From a virus: a stretch of 64,000 nt of DNA. Positions 30,159-38,697 of the stretch are shown in pieces; positions within the stretch are counted from its first letter, which is position 1, and the number at the start of each line of letters is the position of its first letter. Below the pieces are notes generated by a model that saw nothing but the letters and a program-made list of their open reading frames with translations, was not told where the DNA came from and did no database searches. The translations under genes and the position numbers were made by a program. The stretch lies in the IMG/VR virus record IMGVR_UViG_3300015245_000006, positions 1 through 64,000 of that record; one strand, given 5' to 3'.

Positions 30159-30774
30159 CATTCAGGACGCTATCCGCCGGATCGCCGAGGCCAACGGCGA
30201 GGACCCAGCGACCTTGCTCGCCTATGCCGAGCGCGAGAGCGCGTTCAATCCGCAGGCGCGATCGAGCAAGACCATCAAGGGCTTGTTCCAGATGACCCGC
30301 GGTCTGCGCCAGCAGTACGGCATCGGCGAATCGGACGATCCGGAAACCCAGGCCACCGGCTACATGCCCTTCATGCGCGACACCCGCGAGGAGATGGGCC
30401 GCATCCTTGGGCGCCGGCCGAGCGACGCCGAGGTCTATCTCGGTCACCATTACGGGGCCTCGCGCGCCGCGCGTACGCTCGGCATGGATCCGGATATGCC
30501 GGTCGATCAGGTCTTCAGCGCCACGGAGCGCGCCGGTAACCCGCACTTCGATCGCGCCGGCACCATCGGCAATCTCAATTCCTCGATCATGAGCGACATC
30601 GAGAAGAGGCGGAGCAGATTCGGCGGCGAGGGGCTTGACTTCTCCTCTGCGGTCGGGGCGCCAGCGCCGGAGCCGCTGGATTTCGGATCGAAGGCGGTCG
30701 CCGACCATGTAATTCCATTGCAATCGCAAGGTTCGAGCGGCCCGCTGGACTTCTCCTCGGTGGCGCAGCAGTGA
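30142..30774 (+). CDS. Lytic-transglycosylase-like virion protein
   Basis: This is a 210-residue protein. Residues 10-120 match a soluble lytic transglycosylase core: L-A-Y-A-E-R-E-S-A-F-N (candidate catalytic Glu in E-R-E-S), then K-G-L-F-Q-M-T-R-G and Y-L-G-H-H-Y-G-A. The fold cleaves the glycan backbone of peptidoglycan. The C-terminal 60 residues carry three L-D-F-[SG] motifs (G-L-D-F-S-S, P-L-D-F-G-S, P-L-D-F-S-S-V-A-Q-Q). This short motif also occurs near the start of the giant protein at 52285, suggesting a shared packaging or ejection signal. Probably a virion-associated wall hydrolase. Confidence 0.7.
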   Translation: MASPSNIQDAIRRIAEANGEDPATLLAYAERESAFNPQARSSKTIKGLFQMTRGLRQQYGIGESDDPETQATGYMPFMRDTREEMGRILGRRPSDAEVYLGHHYGASRAARTLGMDPDMPVDQVFSATERAGNPHFDRAGTIGNLNSSIMSDIEKRRSRFGGEGLDFSSAVGAPAPEPLDFGSKAVADHVIPLQSQGSSGPLDFSSVAQQ

Positions 30775-31523
30775 CGCAGCCACCCTTCGAGGATGACTGC
30801 CCTGACGGCGGCGGCCAGCGCCCGACCAAAGAACAGGCCGAAAAGGTCCGTGACTATCTGATCAGCCGCAAGCGCCCTGCGACGGTCAAGGCCGTGTTCG
30901 AGGAACTGTCGGCGCGCAACTATGTGGTATCGAAGGCAACCGTTGGCCGACTGATCCCGTTCAAGCCGCGCCCGCCACTCTCACCGGTCCGCAAGGCCGA
31001 ACACCGCGTTACGAGTCGACGAGCGCGGAATAGAGTTGCCAGCAGTGAGGCAGCCAAACAGCCACCGCTGAAGGCGCCTGCGCCGCCGCCTGAAGTGTCG
31101 TCAGAGCCGGCCAAGGCTGCGCAGACGATTAGTGCCGCGCTCGCCAAGGTCGACCCGCGGTTTTCGCTCGAAGCCTTGACAAAGGCGGATGCCACCTCGA
31201 CGGCGCTGGCGATCCTTGAGAACCGCGAGCGCATGGCGCTCAACATCATCATCATGCGAACGATGGCGATGTACCCGGAGCGGATGATCGTCGACATGCG
31301 CTGCACCGCCGCCTTGGTCGATGCGCTCACGATGGCCGCGAAGCTTTCCGGGGGCGCCTCGATCGACATCACGGTCCCGACCAGTGACAATCGCCCGCAT
31401 GGTTTGAATGGGGCCCATGGCAATGGCGAGATGAAGGACGTGACGCCGACGGTTATCAACCCGCTGGCGGAAGACTTCGCGAAGTGGCGCAACCTGCGCA
31501 AGACCAATGGTCAAGGAGCTTAG
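30771..31523 (+). CDS. Terminase small subunit-like protein
   Basis: This is a 250-residue protein directly upstream of the large terminase (17-base overlap). The N-terminal 60 residues contain a helix-turn-helix (V-K-A-V-F-E-E-L-S-A-R-N-Y-V-V-S-K-A-T-V-G-R-L), typical of the DNA-recognising part of small terminases. A Pro-rich linker leads to a helical C-terminal region and a TPTVINPLAEDFAKWRNL tail. It probably recognises the packaging start and hands DNA to the motor. The GTG start overlaps the previous stop. Confidence 0.6.
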   Translation: MTQPPFEDDCPDGGGQRPTKEQAEKVRDYLISRKRPATVKAVFEELSARNYVVSKATVGRLIPFKPRPPLSPVRKAEHRVTSRRARNRVASSEAAKQPPLKAPAPPPEVSSEPAKAAQTISAALAKVDPRFSLEALTKADATSTALAILENRERMALNIIIMRTMAMYPERMIVDMRCTAALVDALTMAAKLSGGASIDITVPTSDNRPHGLNGAHGNGEMKDVTPTVINPLAEDFAKWRNLRKTNGQGA

Positions 31524-33282
31524 AGGGACACGTTACCTCAAAGACCCGCGCCTTGGTGAGTTCATCACCACGAAGCTGCCGTTCCTCGATCTGGACGAGA
31601 CGACGGATTTCTACGAGTTCATCGAGGAGACCGGTTCGGCGGCCGACAAGGCGCTGCTCAACTGCAACGACCGCTTCTACCTGCTGACGGTTACATGCGG
31701 TCGGCGCGACATGCTGGTGCCGTGGATATTCGATCGCTGCCGCGAGGTCGAGGCCAACCCGGATGGTTACCTCGATCTGTGGGCGCGCTACCACTACAAG
31801 AGTACGATCTGCACGTTCGGCGGCTGCATCCAGGAAATCCTGGTCGACCCCGAAATCACGATCGCCATCATCTCCGGTACCGACAAGGTCGCGCAGCCAT
31901 TCCTGATCCAGATCCAAGAGGAGTTCGAACGCAATGACCTTTTGAAGACCCAGCACTCGGACGTGCTGTGGGACGATCCACGGCACCAGGCGCCGCAGTG
32001 GTCGCGCTATAAGGGAATTGTCGTCAAGCGTCGGGGCAACCCGAAGGAGTCCACCGTCGAGGCATTTGGCCTGATCGACGGCATGCGGACCGGCAAGCAC
32101 TATCAGATCTTAAACTTTGACGATCTGATCAACGAGACGATGGTCGATAACCCCGACATCGTGAAGAAGGTAACGCTGCGCTGGGAACTGTCGGACAATC
32201 TCGGCGTGCTTGGGCTTACCCGCAAGTGGCACCAGGGCACGCGATACTCATTCGCGGACACCTATGGCATCATCATCGACCGCGGTATCCTGAAGACGAG
32301 GATTTTCCCGGCCACCATCGACGGCACGCTGACAGGCAAGCCGGTGCTGTTGACCGAGGAGAAATGGAAAGACGTCAAGAAGGCGCAGCGCTCGACCGTC
32401 AATGCGCAGATGCTCCTCAACCCGATCGCGGGCAATGAGAGCACGTTCTCGATGCTGTCGTTGGCGCATTACGACATCGTGCCGACTGTGCTCAACGTCT
32501 ACATCATGGTCGATCCGTCGAAGGGCAAGACCAAGCGCAGCGACCGCACCGCCATCTCCGTGATCGGCATCGACGTCGGCGGCAACAAGTATCTGCTCGA
32601 TGGCTACTGCCACCGCATGAAGTTGTCGCGGCGCTACGACCTGATCTGCCAGCTCCGCGAGAAATGGTCGAACCATCCTGGCGTGCAGCATGTTCGGGTC
32701 GGCTATGAGCAATACGGCATGCAGGTCGACCTGGAGGTGATCCAGGAATACCAGGAGCGCGACAACGATCAGTTCCCGATCGAGGAATTGAACACCACGC
32801 AGGACGGCAAGCACTCCAAGAGCGACCGCATCTCGCGGCTTCAGCCGGATTTCAACCGCGGCATCTTCTATCTGCCGGCCGTGGTCTATCACGCAGACTT
32901 CGGCGGCGGCCTCGCCAACCAGGCTCTCTGGGACGTTTGGACCGAAGAAGATTCCAAGCGGATGATCGAGGCGGCCAACGGCGCCCACAACGAGGCGGTT
33001 GGCACCATCGTCTACCGGCCGATGCAGGACCTCACGCGCAACCAACGCGCCTGCAAAGCAACCATGCAGTCATTCCGGATCGTCACCGCGCTGAAGCGGC
33101 TCAACGAGGACGGCGACATGTACGACCTGACGCGGGCGTTCCTCGAAGAGTTCCGGCTGCATCCGTTCGCGGCACATGACGACTTCCTGGACGCGACCAG
33201 CCGCGTCTACGACATGAAACCAACCAAGCCGGTCCCGTTCGAGGCGATGAACGCCGAGCCGCGCATTTATAAGGATTCATAG
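31507..33282 (+). CDS. terL: Terminase large subunit
   Basis: This is a 591-residue ATP-driven packaging motor and headful/site nuclease. The N-terminal ATPase shows a non-canonical Walker A, W-A-R-Y-H-Y-K-S-T (residues 92-100; Lys-Ser-Thr kept, glycines absent), and a Walker B strand I-L-N-F-D-D (about 201-206). The C-terminal RNase H-like nuclease has M-V-D-P-S-K-G (about 335-341) and H-D-D-F-L-D-A (about 556-562) for metal-binding Asp residues. Length and motif order fit podophage terminases of the R-x-H-x-K-S-T type. It is translationally linked to the small subunit and followed by small virion genes and the portal. Confidence 0.9.
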   Translation: MVKELRGTRYLKDPRLGEFITTKLPFLDLDETTDFYEFIEETGSAADKALLNCNDRFYLLTVTCGRRDMLVPWIFDRCREVEANPDGYLDLWARYHYKSTICTFGGCIQEILVDPEITIAIISGTDKVAQPFLIQIQEEFERNDLLKTQHSDVLWDDPRHQAPQWSRYKGIVVKRRGNPKESTVEAFGLIDGMRTGKHYQILNFDDLINETMVDNPDIVKKVTLRWELSDNLGVLGLTRKWHQGTRYSFADTYGIIIDRGILKTRIFPATIDGTLTGKPVLLTEEKWKDVKKAQRSTVNAQMLLNPIAGNESTFSMLSLAHYDIVPTVLNVYIMVDPSKGKTKRSDRTAISVIGIDVGGNKYLLDGYCHRMKLSRRYDLICQLREKWSNHPGVQHVRVGYEQYGMQVDLEVIQEYQERDNDQFPIEELNTTQDGKHSKSDRISRLQPDFNRGIFYLPAVVYHADFGGGLANQALWDVWTEEDSKRMIEAANGAHNEAVGTIVYRPMQDLTRNQRACKATMQSFRIVTALKRLNEDGDMYDLTRAFLEEFRLHPFAAHDDFLDATSRVYDMKPTKPVPFEAMNAEPRIYKDS

Positions 33283-33284
33283 AA

Positions 33285-33563
33285 ATGCCTGGAGTTCCGT
33301 CCAATGCCTTTGCCGTCAACGCCGTCACCATGACGGGCGGTGCGATCCAAATCGTTCCTGCTCGAGGCGATCGCAAGCGCGTGACTCTCGTGATGGGCGG
33401 GACCCCTGCCGATACATTCCTCGGTCCCCCCGGCGTCAGTTCGGCAAATGGCATCCTGCTTGCCGGCGTCAAAGGACAGACGCTCTTTTTCGAAACGACC
33501 GCAGCCATCTTTGGCAATGGCACCGCGGCTGCGATTGTCTCCTATCTGGAGGAATTTGCCTGA
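33285..33563 (+). CDS. Small beta-rich virion protein (putative)
   Basis: This is a 92-residue, strand-rich protein (RKRVTLVMGGTPADTFLGPP, K-G-Q-T-L-F-F-E-T-T). Small beta-barrel proteins in this position between terminase and portal are often head decoration or fibre proteins. No direct proof here. Confidence 0.55.
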   Translation: MPGVPSNAFAVNAVTMTGGAIQIVPARGDRKRVTLVMGGTPADTFLGPPGVSSANGILLAGVKGQTLFFETTAAIFGNGTAAAIVSYLEEFA

Positions 33564-33757
33564 TGGCCCGCTACACACCGCCTGTGCAGGTTAAGACACT
33601 GCAAACGCCGTGGAAGGTGCTCGTGATGCGCGCCGACCCGGCCTTCGAGGCATCAAAGCGCAAGGAGCCGTTTTACGAGTTCTCGAACGGTCGCCGCTTC
33701 GATGAGAACACGGCAATGCAGGGGCCGTATTCCCCGCTTCCCCACGACAATCCGTAG
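33563..33757 (+). CDS. Small hypothetical protein
   Basis: This is a 64-residue protein, M-A-R-Y-T-P-P-V-Q-V, with a YEFSNGRRFDE segment. It overlaps the previous stop by one base. Virion or assembly role inferred from position only. Confidence 0.5.
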   Translation: MARYTPPVQVKTLQTPWKVLVMRADPAFEASKRKEPFYEFSNGRRFDENTAMQGPYSPLPHDNP

Positions 33758-33765
33758 GAGAAACC

Positions 33766-34446
33766 ATGACGGACGAAATCACCTCCGACGCACAGGGCAT
33801 CAAGGGCCCGTCAATCGAGCCCTTCGTTCCGATCGTGCCGCCACCGAGCGAGCACCATGCGCTCAACACGGGGCTCGGCACCGAGCTTGGCGACAATGCC
33901 AAGACGATGATTGGCAAGATCAATGCCGGATTCGCGCATGTCTACGCGCTCTTAACCGGCACCTCGGCGCCAATCGCTGGCGATTCCAGTTCGATCTTTC
34001 AGAGCATCGAGGATCGGATCAAGCAAGCGGAGGGCAATCTCAGCGGCGCCGCCAGCCCGATCTTCGCCAGCTTCGAAGACAGGTTGAAGGAGATCGAGGG
34101 CAAGCTTAGCAGCGCGCCTGGCGAGGTCGCGGCCGATCTGTCGGACTTTGTCAAGAAGGGCGAGGCCATCGCCAAAGAGGAGTTCGATAAGCTGGTGAAC
34201 GACGTCGGTATGCTCGGCAGCACCGTCAGTGTGATCCGAGACGATGTGACAAAGCTCGAAGGGCTGTTGAACCGCGCGGTCGATCTGTTCCTGACCCCGC
34301 AGGGCGGCTCCGTCGGCGTCCAGAAGGCCACGCAGATCCTCTCCGGCCAAGCTGGCAGTGGTGGCGCAGGTACGCTCGTTGATGGTGCCACCGGCGATCC
34401 GAACGCGCCGCCGCCGCCCGCTCCGAACCCGCCGGACAACGGCTGA
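33766..34446 (+). CDS. Helical virion-associated protein (putative)
   Basis: This is a 226-residue protein after a good AGGAGA site. The middle has long amphipathic helices with repeated units (IFQSIEDRIKQAEGNLS and IFASFEDRLKEIEGKLS), that is, an internal repeat of about 28 residues. The end is Pro/Ala-rich. It may be a coiled-coil structural or scaffolding factor. Not recognised. Confidence 0.55.
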   Translation: MTDEITSDAQGIKGPSIEPFVPIVPPPSEHHALNTGLGTELGDNAKTMIGKINAGFAHVYALLTGTSAPIAGDSSSIFQSIEDRIKQAEGNLSGAASPIFASFEDRLKEIEGKLSSAPGEVAADLSDFVKKGEAIAKEEFDKLVNDVGMLGSTVSVIRDDVTKLEGLLNRAVDLFLTPQGGSVGVQKATQILSGQAGSGGAGTLVDGATGDPNAPPPPAPNPPDNG

Positions 34447-34449
34447 TAC

Positions 34450-34899
34450 GTGACTGACCAGGTCGAACAGTTCGTTACCCACGCCGTCTCTGAAATCGAG
34501 GGGCGTGGGGGCCTAAAGGCAACCGTCACGCAAACCTACCAGCCGCCGCTGGACGGCAAGAGCGATGACTATGCAGGCTTCGACATGCGCGTGGCGCGCG
34601 GCATCGGCGAGCTGCTGAACAAGCACTATTTCGGCTACCGCTGGAAATCGTTCGCCGATTGCCGGCAAGGCATCGTCGGGTTCTCGATCCCCGAGCTGAT
34701 GGGTGAGACCCTGCACATGGTCATCAACCTCAAGCAATTCGCGGATCTCCAGCCCCAGCTCATCGTCGAGAAGGCCGGCGAACTGCTGGAGCGCATGCAT
34801 CTGCCGCGCGGCCAGGTCGATATGGCGGCTTACGCCTTCGCCGTTGCCAACCGCCACAAGTTCCAGTTCGGCGACGTCAAATCCAAGGGGAACACGTAA
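34450..34899 (+). CDS. Hypothetical protein in head region
   Basis: This is a 149-residue protein from a GTG start. It has a mixed fold (FGYRWKSFADCRQGIVGFSIPELMG, then helix LLERMHLPRGQVDM). Position suggests a head or assembly role. Function is unknown. Confidence 0.5.
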   Translation: MTDQVEQFVTHAVSEIEGRGGLKATVTQTYQPPLDGKSDDYAGFDMRVARGIGELLNKHYFGYRWKSFADCRQGIVGFSIPELMGETLHMVINLKQFADLQPQLIVEKAGELLERMHLPRGQVDMAAYAFAVANRHKFQFGDVKSKGNT

Positions 34900-35384
34900 T
34901 GGCCCAGCAGACGATCAACGCGCCTCCGTTCCGAGCGCCGTTCACCACAGGCGATTCTGGCGAGAAGGGCGATACCCCCGCCGACCTGGTCGCCAAACTG
35001 AACGCGAACACGACCGAGCTTTACAGCAAGGCGCTGGCAGCGGCCAAATACACCACGAGCGCGGCGGCCGGTCCCGCGACCGCGGCCGTTGGCGACCTCA
35101 CCGGCGGCTCTCTGGCGGTCTGTAACTACTCGAGCATCGGCGCCAACAACCTGACGACGCGCACCGCGGCACAGATGATTGCCGACGCAGGCCTCGTTGT
35201 CGGTCAAAGCTACGAGCTGGAAATCATGAACAGCTCTGGCGGCCAGATGACCCTGGTCGGCGGCACCGGTGTCACCGTCAACGGCACGGCGACGATCGCG
35301 GCTGCTGCCGTGCGCTGGTACAGCGTTCTGGTGACTGGTGCTGCCGCCATCACCATGCAAAACCTCGGATCGGGCACCATCTAA
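34899..35384 (+). CDS. Putative fibre-like structural protein
   Basis: This is a 161-residue protein with a collagen-like G-E-K-G-D-T-P near its start, a helix N-A-N-T-T-E-L-Y-S-K-A and a beta-rich end with T-A-T-I-A-A-A-A-V-R-W-Y-S-V-L-V-T-G-A and M-Q-N-L-G-S-G-T-I. This fits a small trimeric fibre or head-decoration protein. It ends directly before the portal gene. Confidence 0.55.
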   Translation: MAQQTINAPPFRAPFTTGDSGEKGDTPADLVAKLNANTTELYSKALAAAKYTTSAAAGPATAAVGDLTGGSLAVCNYSSIGANNLTTRTAAQMIADAGLVVGQSYELEIMNSSGGQMTLVGGTGVTVNGTATIAAAAVRWYSVLVTGAAAITMQNLGSGTI

Positions 35385-37925
35385 ATGCTGCGTGCCACGC
35401 CGCCTGGTGAAGACGGAGTTCTGAAATCGGGCCCTACGCCGTCTGACAATATCATTGGGCGCGCCTCGCGCGCAGTCGCGCTTGCGGAAGAAGGTCACGG
35501 CGAAGCCGGGATGCCGTTTGCGGAAGACGAGGTCCCGTTCGACGAGGTCCCGACCGACGACGAGTTCCTGCAGATGGTCTACGAGGCCGATGCGCAGTCG
35601 CTCCAATACATCAATCAGGTCAATCGCGATCAGTGGGAGCGCGGCTACCGCGCCTACCATCAGGAGCACTTCTCCGAATCGAAGTATCGCACGCGCGATT
35701 ACCAGAACCGCTCCAAACTGTTCGTGCCGAAGACCCGCACCTCGGTGCGCAAGGACATGGCAGCGACCGCTGCCTCTCTGTTCGGCTCGATTGATGCCGT
35801 CAACTGCATGGCCGGCAACGAGGGCGATCCGCGTCAGCGGGGCTCTGCCGCCGTCATCAAGGAGCTGGTGAACTACCGGACCGATCGCGCCACCGGCAAA
35901 GCCTCGATCCCGTGGTTTCATGTAGCGCTCGGCGCGCGCCAGACCTCGCTCATCACCGGGATCTGCCTGTCCAAGCAGAGCTGGAAGCTCGAACTTCGAC
36001 GAAGCGGCACCGAGAAGTTCCGTGATGACGACGAGGACCCTGACGAAGAGGAGAAAGAGCGCGACGTCTGGGAGCCCGATGTCGATCGGCCGGAATCGGA
36101 ACTGATCCCGCCCGAGAACTTCGTGATTGATCCGGCGGCCGACTGGCGCAACCCGGCGCAGGACGCGGCCTATACGATCCTGAAGTACCCGATGCGGCTC
36201 GACGAGATCAGGCGCAGGCAGCGCGACCCACGCAACCCGTGGAAGTACATCGACGAGAACACGCTGAAGTCGTCCGGCGAGGGCGCCCAGCAGCAGATGG
36301 AGGCGATCCGCAGGGCCCGCGAGCAAGGCCTCGACCGCTTCGACAACACGCAGACCACACGGCATTTCGACGTGATCTGGGTCTGGGAGACCTTTATGCG
36401 GGTGGCCGGCGAAGATTGGACCTTCGTCTCGATCGGCAACAAGCATATGCTGACAGACCCGCGTCCGGTCCGCGAAGTCTATCCCGAGCAATTCGGTGAA
36501 AGGCCCCTCGTGCTCGGCTACGGCTCGCTCGAAGCATTCCGCATCTTCCCGATGTCGAATGTCGAAAGCTGGCAGATGCTTCAGCAGGAAGCCAACGACA
36601 TTCGCAACTTATCGCTGGACGCGCTCAAGCAGAACATCATGCCGGTGACGAAGGTGGTGCGCGGGCGAAATGTCGACCTGGACCAGCTCAAGCGCCGCGG
36701 CCAGGGCTCCTCGATCCTGGTGACCGACAAGGATGACGTCACCTGGGAACAGACGCCGACGTTTCCGCAAGCCGTCGTCACGATGACGGAGAAACTCGAT
36801 ATCGAGTTCGATGACCTCGCCGGCCAGCAGAATTACGGCACGGTCCAGAACAACAACAACCTCGGCAAGACGCTCGGCGGATTGAAGCTCGCGGCGGGCG
36901 CGGCCAATGCGGTGCAGGAATACGATATCCGGATCTGGATCGAGACCTGGTGCGAGCCGGTGCTGACGCAAATCGTGCGGCTCGAACAGTTCTACGAGTC
37001 GGACCCGGTCATCCTCGGCATTTGCGGCGAGCGCGCCAAGCTGTTCGAAAAGCACGGCATCAACAAGATCGATGACGAGCTCTTGGAGAACAACGTCACG
37101 GTTCGCGTCAACGTCGGACTTGGCGCTGGAGATCCCGAGCAGCGCCTCGCGAAGTTCAACAGCGCCACCCAGATCGCGCTGCCGCTGCTCGAACTGTCTC
37201 CGGAGTTCAAGACCGGCAAGAAGGTTATGGACTACGAAGCCGTCATGGAAGAGGTGTATGGCGCCGCCGGATATCGCGATGGCGGGCGCCGCTTCGTCAA
37301 GGACGGCCAACAGTCCGGCCCGAGCCCGGAACAGGATGCTACAGTCGACAAGCTGAAGTCGGACGCGGAAAAGAATCGCTCGATGGGCAAGGCCGCAATC
37401 GTCAACGCGCTCTCCAACGCGGCGAAGGTCGGTATCGCCATCAGCATGGAAGAGCGTCAGAAAATCCTCGATCTGTTCGACATGCACTACCGGCACGTCG
37501 ACCAGATGGGCAGCGCGCTCGACCTCGGCCACAGCCACGGGCACGCAATCGCCGACAGACAGAATGCCGCGAAGGGCCTCAACCCCGACGGCACTCCGAT
37601 GCTTCCGCCGCCCGGTCAATCTCCTGCCGGCGGCGGGGCTGAGGGCGGGGGACCACCCGGCGACTCCACTGGAGTTGTGGCCGGTGGGGGCGCAGGTCCT
37701 CCGCCCGAGAATCCAGGCGCCGGCAATGCCGGCGTGGCGCCGCAAGACCTCGGCAAACATGGCGTTCCGGCTGGAGATGCCGGCCAGCAGATCATGCAGG
37801 ACCAAGCTGCCACGCAAGCCGGGCTTGAGAAGGGCCTGAAGAAGCCGGCGCGCAAGCGCACGGTCGCGATCACCAAGCGTGGCGCCGATGGTCGGGCCGC
37901 GGCTTTTGAAGTCACCGAGCACTAA
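35385..37925 (+). CDS. Portal protein
   Basis: This is an 846-residue portal, the dodecameric ring at the capsid vertex through which DNA enters and leaves. Evidence: size, position after terminase, the N-terminal acidic region, the block F-V-P-K-T-R-T-S-V-R-K-D-M-A-A-T-A-A-S-L-F followed by W-F-H-V-A-L-G-A-R-Q, the P-P-E-N-F-V-I-D-P-A-A-D segment, the stem region with Q-Q-E-A-N-D-I-R-N and a Gly/Pro-rich C-terminal barrel tail (about 730-800). This layout is typical of podophage portals with long C-terminal extensions. Confidence 0.85.
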   Translation: MLRATPPGEDGVLKSGPTPSDNIIGRASRAVALAEEGHGEAGMPFAEDEVPFDEVPTDDEFLQMVYEADAQSLQYINQVNRDQWERGYRAYHQEHFSESKYRTRDYQNRSKLFVPKTRTSVRKDMAATAASLFGSIDAVNCMAGNEGDPRQRGSAAVIKELVNYRTDRATGKASIPWFHVALGARQTSLITGICLSKQSWKLELRRSGTEKFRDDDEDPDEEEKERDVWEPDVDRPESELIPPENFVIDPAADWRNPAQDAAYTILKYPMRLDEIRRRQRDPRNPWKYIDENTLKSSGEGAQQQMEAIRRAREQGLDRFDNTQTTRHFDVIWVWETFMRVAGEDWTFVSIGNKHMLTDPRPVREVYPEQFGERPLVLGYGSLEAFRIFPMSNVESWQMLQQEANDIRNLSLDALKQNIMPVTKVVRGRNVDLDQLKRRGQGSSILVTDKDDVTWEQTPTFPQAVVTMTEKLDIEFDDLAGQQNYGTVQNNNNLGKTLGGLKLAAGAANAVQEYDIRIWIETWCEPVLTQIVRLEQFYESDPVILGICGERAKLFEKHGINKIDDELLENNVTVRVNVGLGAGDPEQRLAKFNSATQIALPLLELSPEFKTGKKVMDYEAVMEEVYGAAGYRDGGRRFVKDGQQSGPSPEQDATVDKLKSDAEKNRSMGKAAIVNALSNAAKVGIAISMEERQKILDLFDMHYRHVDQMGSALDLGHSHGHAIADRQNAAKGLNPDGTPMLPPPGQSPAGGGAEGGGPPGDSTGVVAGGGAGPPPENPGAGNAGVAPQDLGKHGVPAGDAGQQIMQDQAATQAGLEKGLKKPARKRTVAITKRGADGRAAAFEVTEH

Positions 37926-37936
37926 GGAGAGACGTC

Positions 37937-38416
37937 GTGGCAATCTATTCCGAGAGCAATAAGCTTGCCGGCGCCCAGCAGAACCTCTCTGCTTCGCCCG
38001 GCAAGACCCTGGTCAACCTGACCGCGCTGACTGGTGCGGCCACGCTGAAGCGCGGCTGGATCTACGAATGCGAAATCGGCGCCGATGGCGCGCCCAACGC
38101 CACCGATTGCGCAATCACCTGGGAGTTCATGCGCAACACCTCTGTTGGCACCGGCACGGCCGCGACGCCCTCGCCGACCGATCCGGCCGATACCGCCGCT
38201 GGCCTGGTCGCCACGGTTAACCATACTGCCGAACCTACCCTTGGCGTTTCGTTGATGGCGATAGCGCTCAACCAGCGCAACTCGCAACGCTGGATCGCGC
38301 GCGATGAGAAGTCGGCGTTGATCATTCCGGCGGTCACCGTCAACGGCATCGGGTTACGGGCTTACTCGCCGACATATGCCTCGACCGGCGTTGCGACACT
38401 GTTCCACGCGGAGTAA
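37937..38416 (+). CDS. Small structural protein (putative)
   Basis: This is a 159-residue protein with repeated beta segments (FMRNTSVGTGTAATPSPTDPA, T-V-N-G-I-G-L-R-A-Y-S-P), starting MAIYSESNKLAG. It is a candidate head decoration or adaptor protein between portal and fibre genes. Ribosome site AAGGAGA precedes the ATG. Confidence 0.55.
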   Translation: MAIYSESNKLAGAQQNLSASPGKTLVNLTALTGAATLKRGWIYECEIGADGAPNATDCAITWEFMRNTSVGTGTAATPSPTDPADTAAGLVATVNHTAEPTLGVSLMAIALNQRNSQRWIARDEKSALIIPAVTVNGIGLRAYSPTYASTGVATLFHAE

Positions 38417-38421
38417 TTGCC

Positions 38422-38697
38422 GTGAGGCAACCGCAGGGTTATTCCATCGTCACCGGACCCGGACCTGGCGCCGGTGAGTGCGATACCTTCACTTGCGCGC
38501 ATTGCAACGGCGTCCGCTTCGTCAAGCCGATGACGCCCGCCGACCAGATGCCGGATATCTGCCATCTGTGCGGCGACAAAACCCGGCCTTCGTTCATCTG
38601 TGAGCGATGCCGCGGCAAAGGCTGCGACCCGTTCGAAGAGAAACTGAAGCGGTGGGAAACGCGCGACCGCTTCCGACGCGAAATGCGGTGCGTCTAA
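38422..38697 (+). CDS. Zinc-ribbon protein within the morphogenesis region
   Basis: This is a 91-residue protein from a GTG start with three Cys pairs: C-A-H-C (26-29), C-H-L-C (48-51) and C-E-R-C (61-64), followed by a charged helix. A multi-zinc ribbon is likely. Its place between structural genes is unusual; it may act as an assembly or regulatory factor. Confidence 0.6.
   Translation: MRQPQGYSIVTGPGPGAGECDTFTCAHCNGVRFVKPMTPADQMPDICHLCGDKTRPSFICERCRGKGCDPFEEKLKRWETRDRFRREMRCV

Noticed and set aside
34830-36491. A 553-codon open frame on the minus strand across the portal start
   Set aside because: Opposite strand to all late genes, overlaps several confident genes, and long antisense frames are expected in GC-rich coding DNA.
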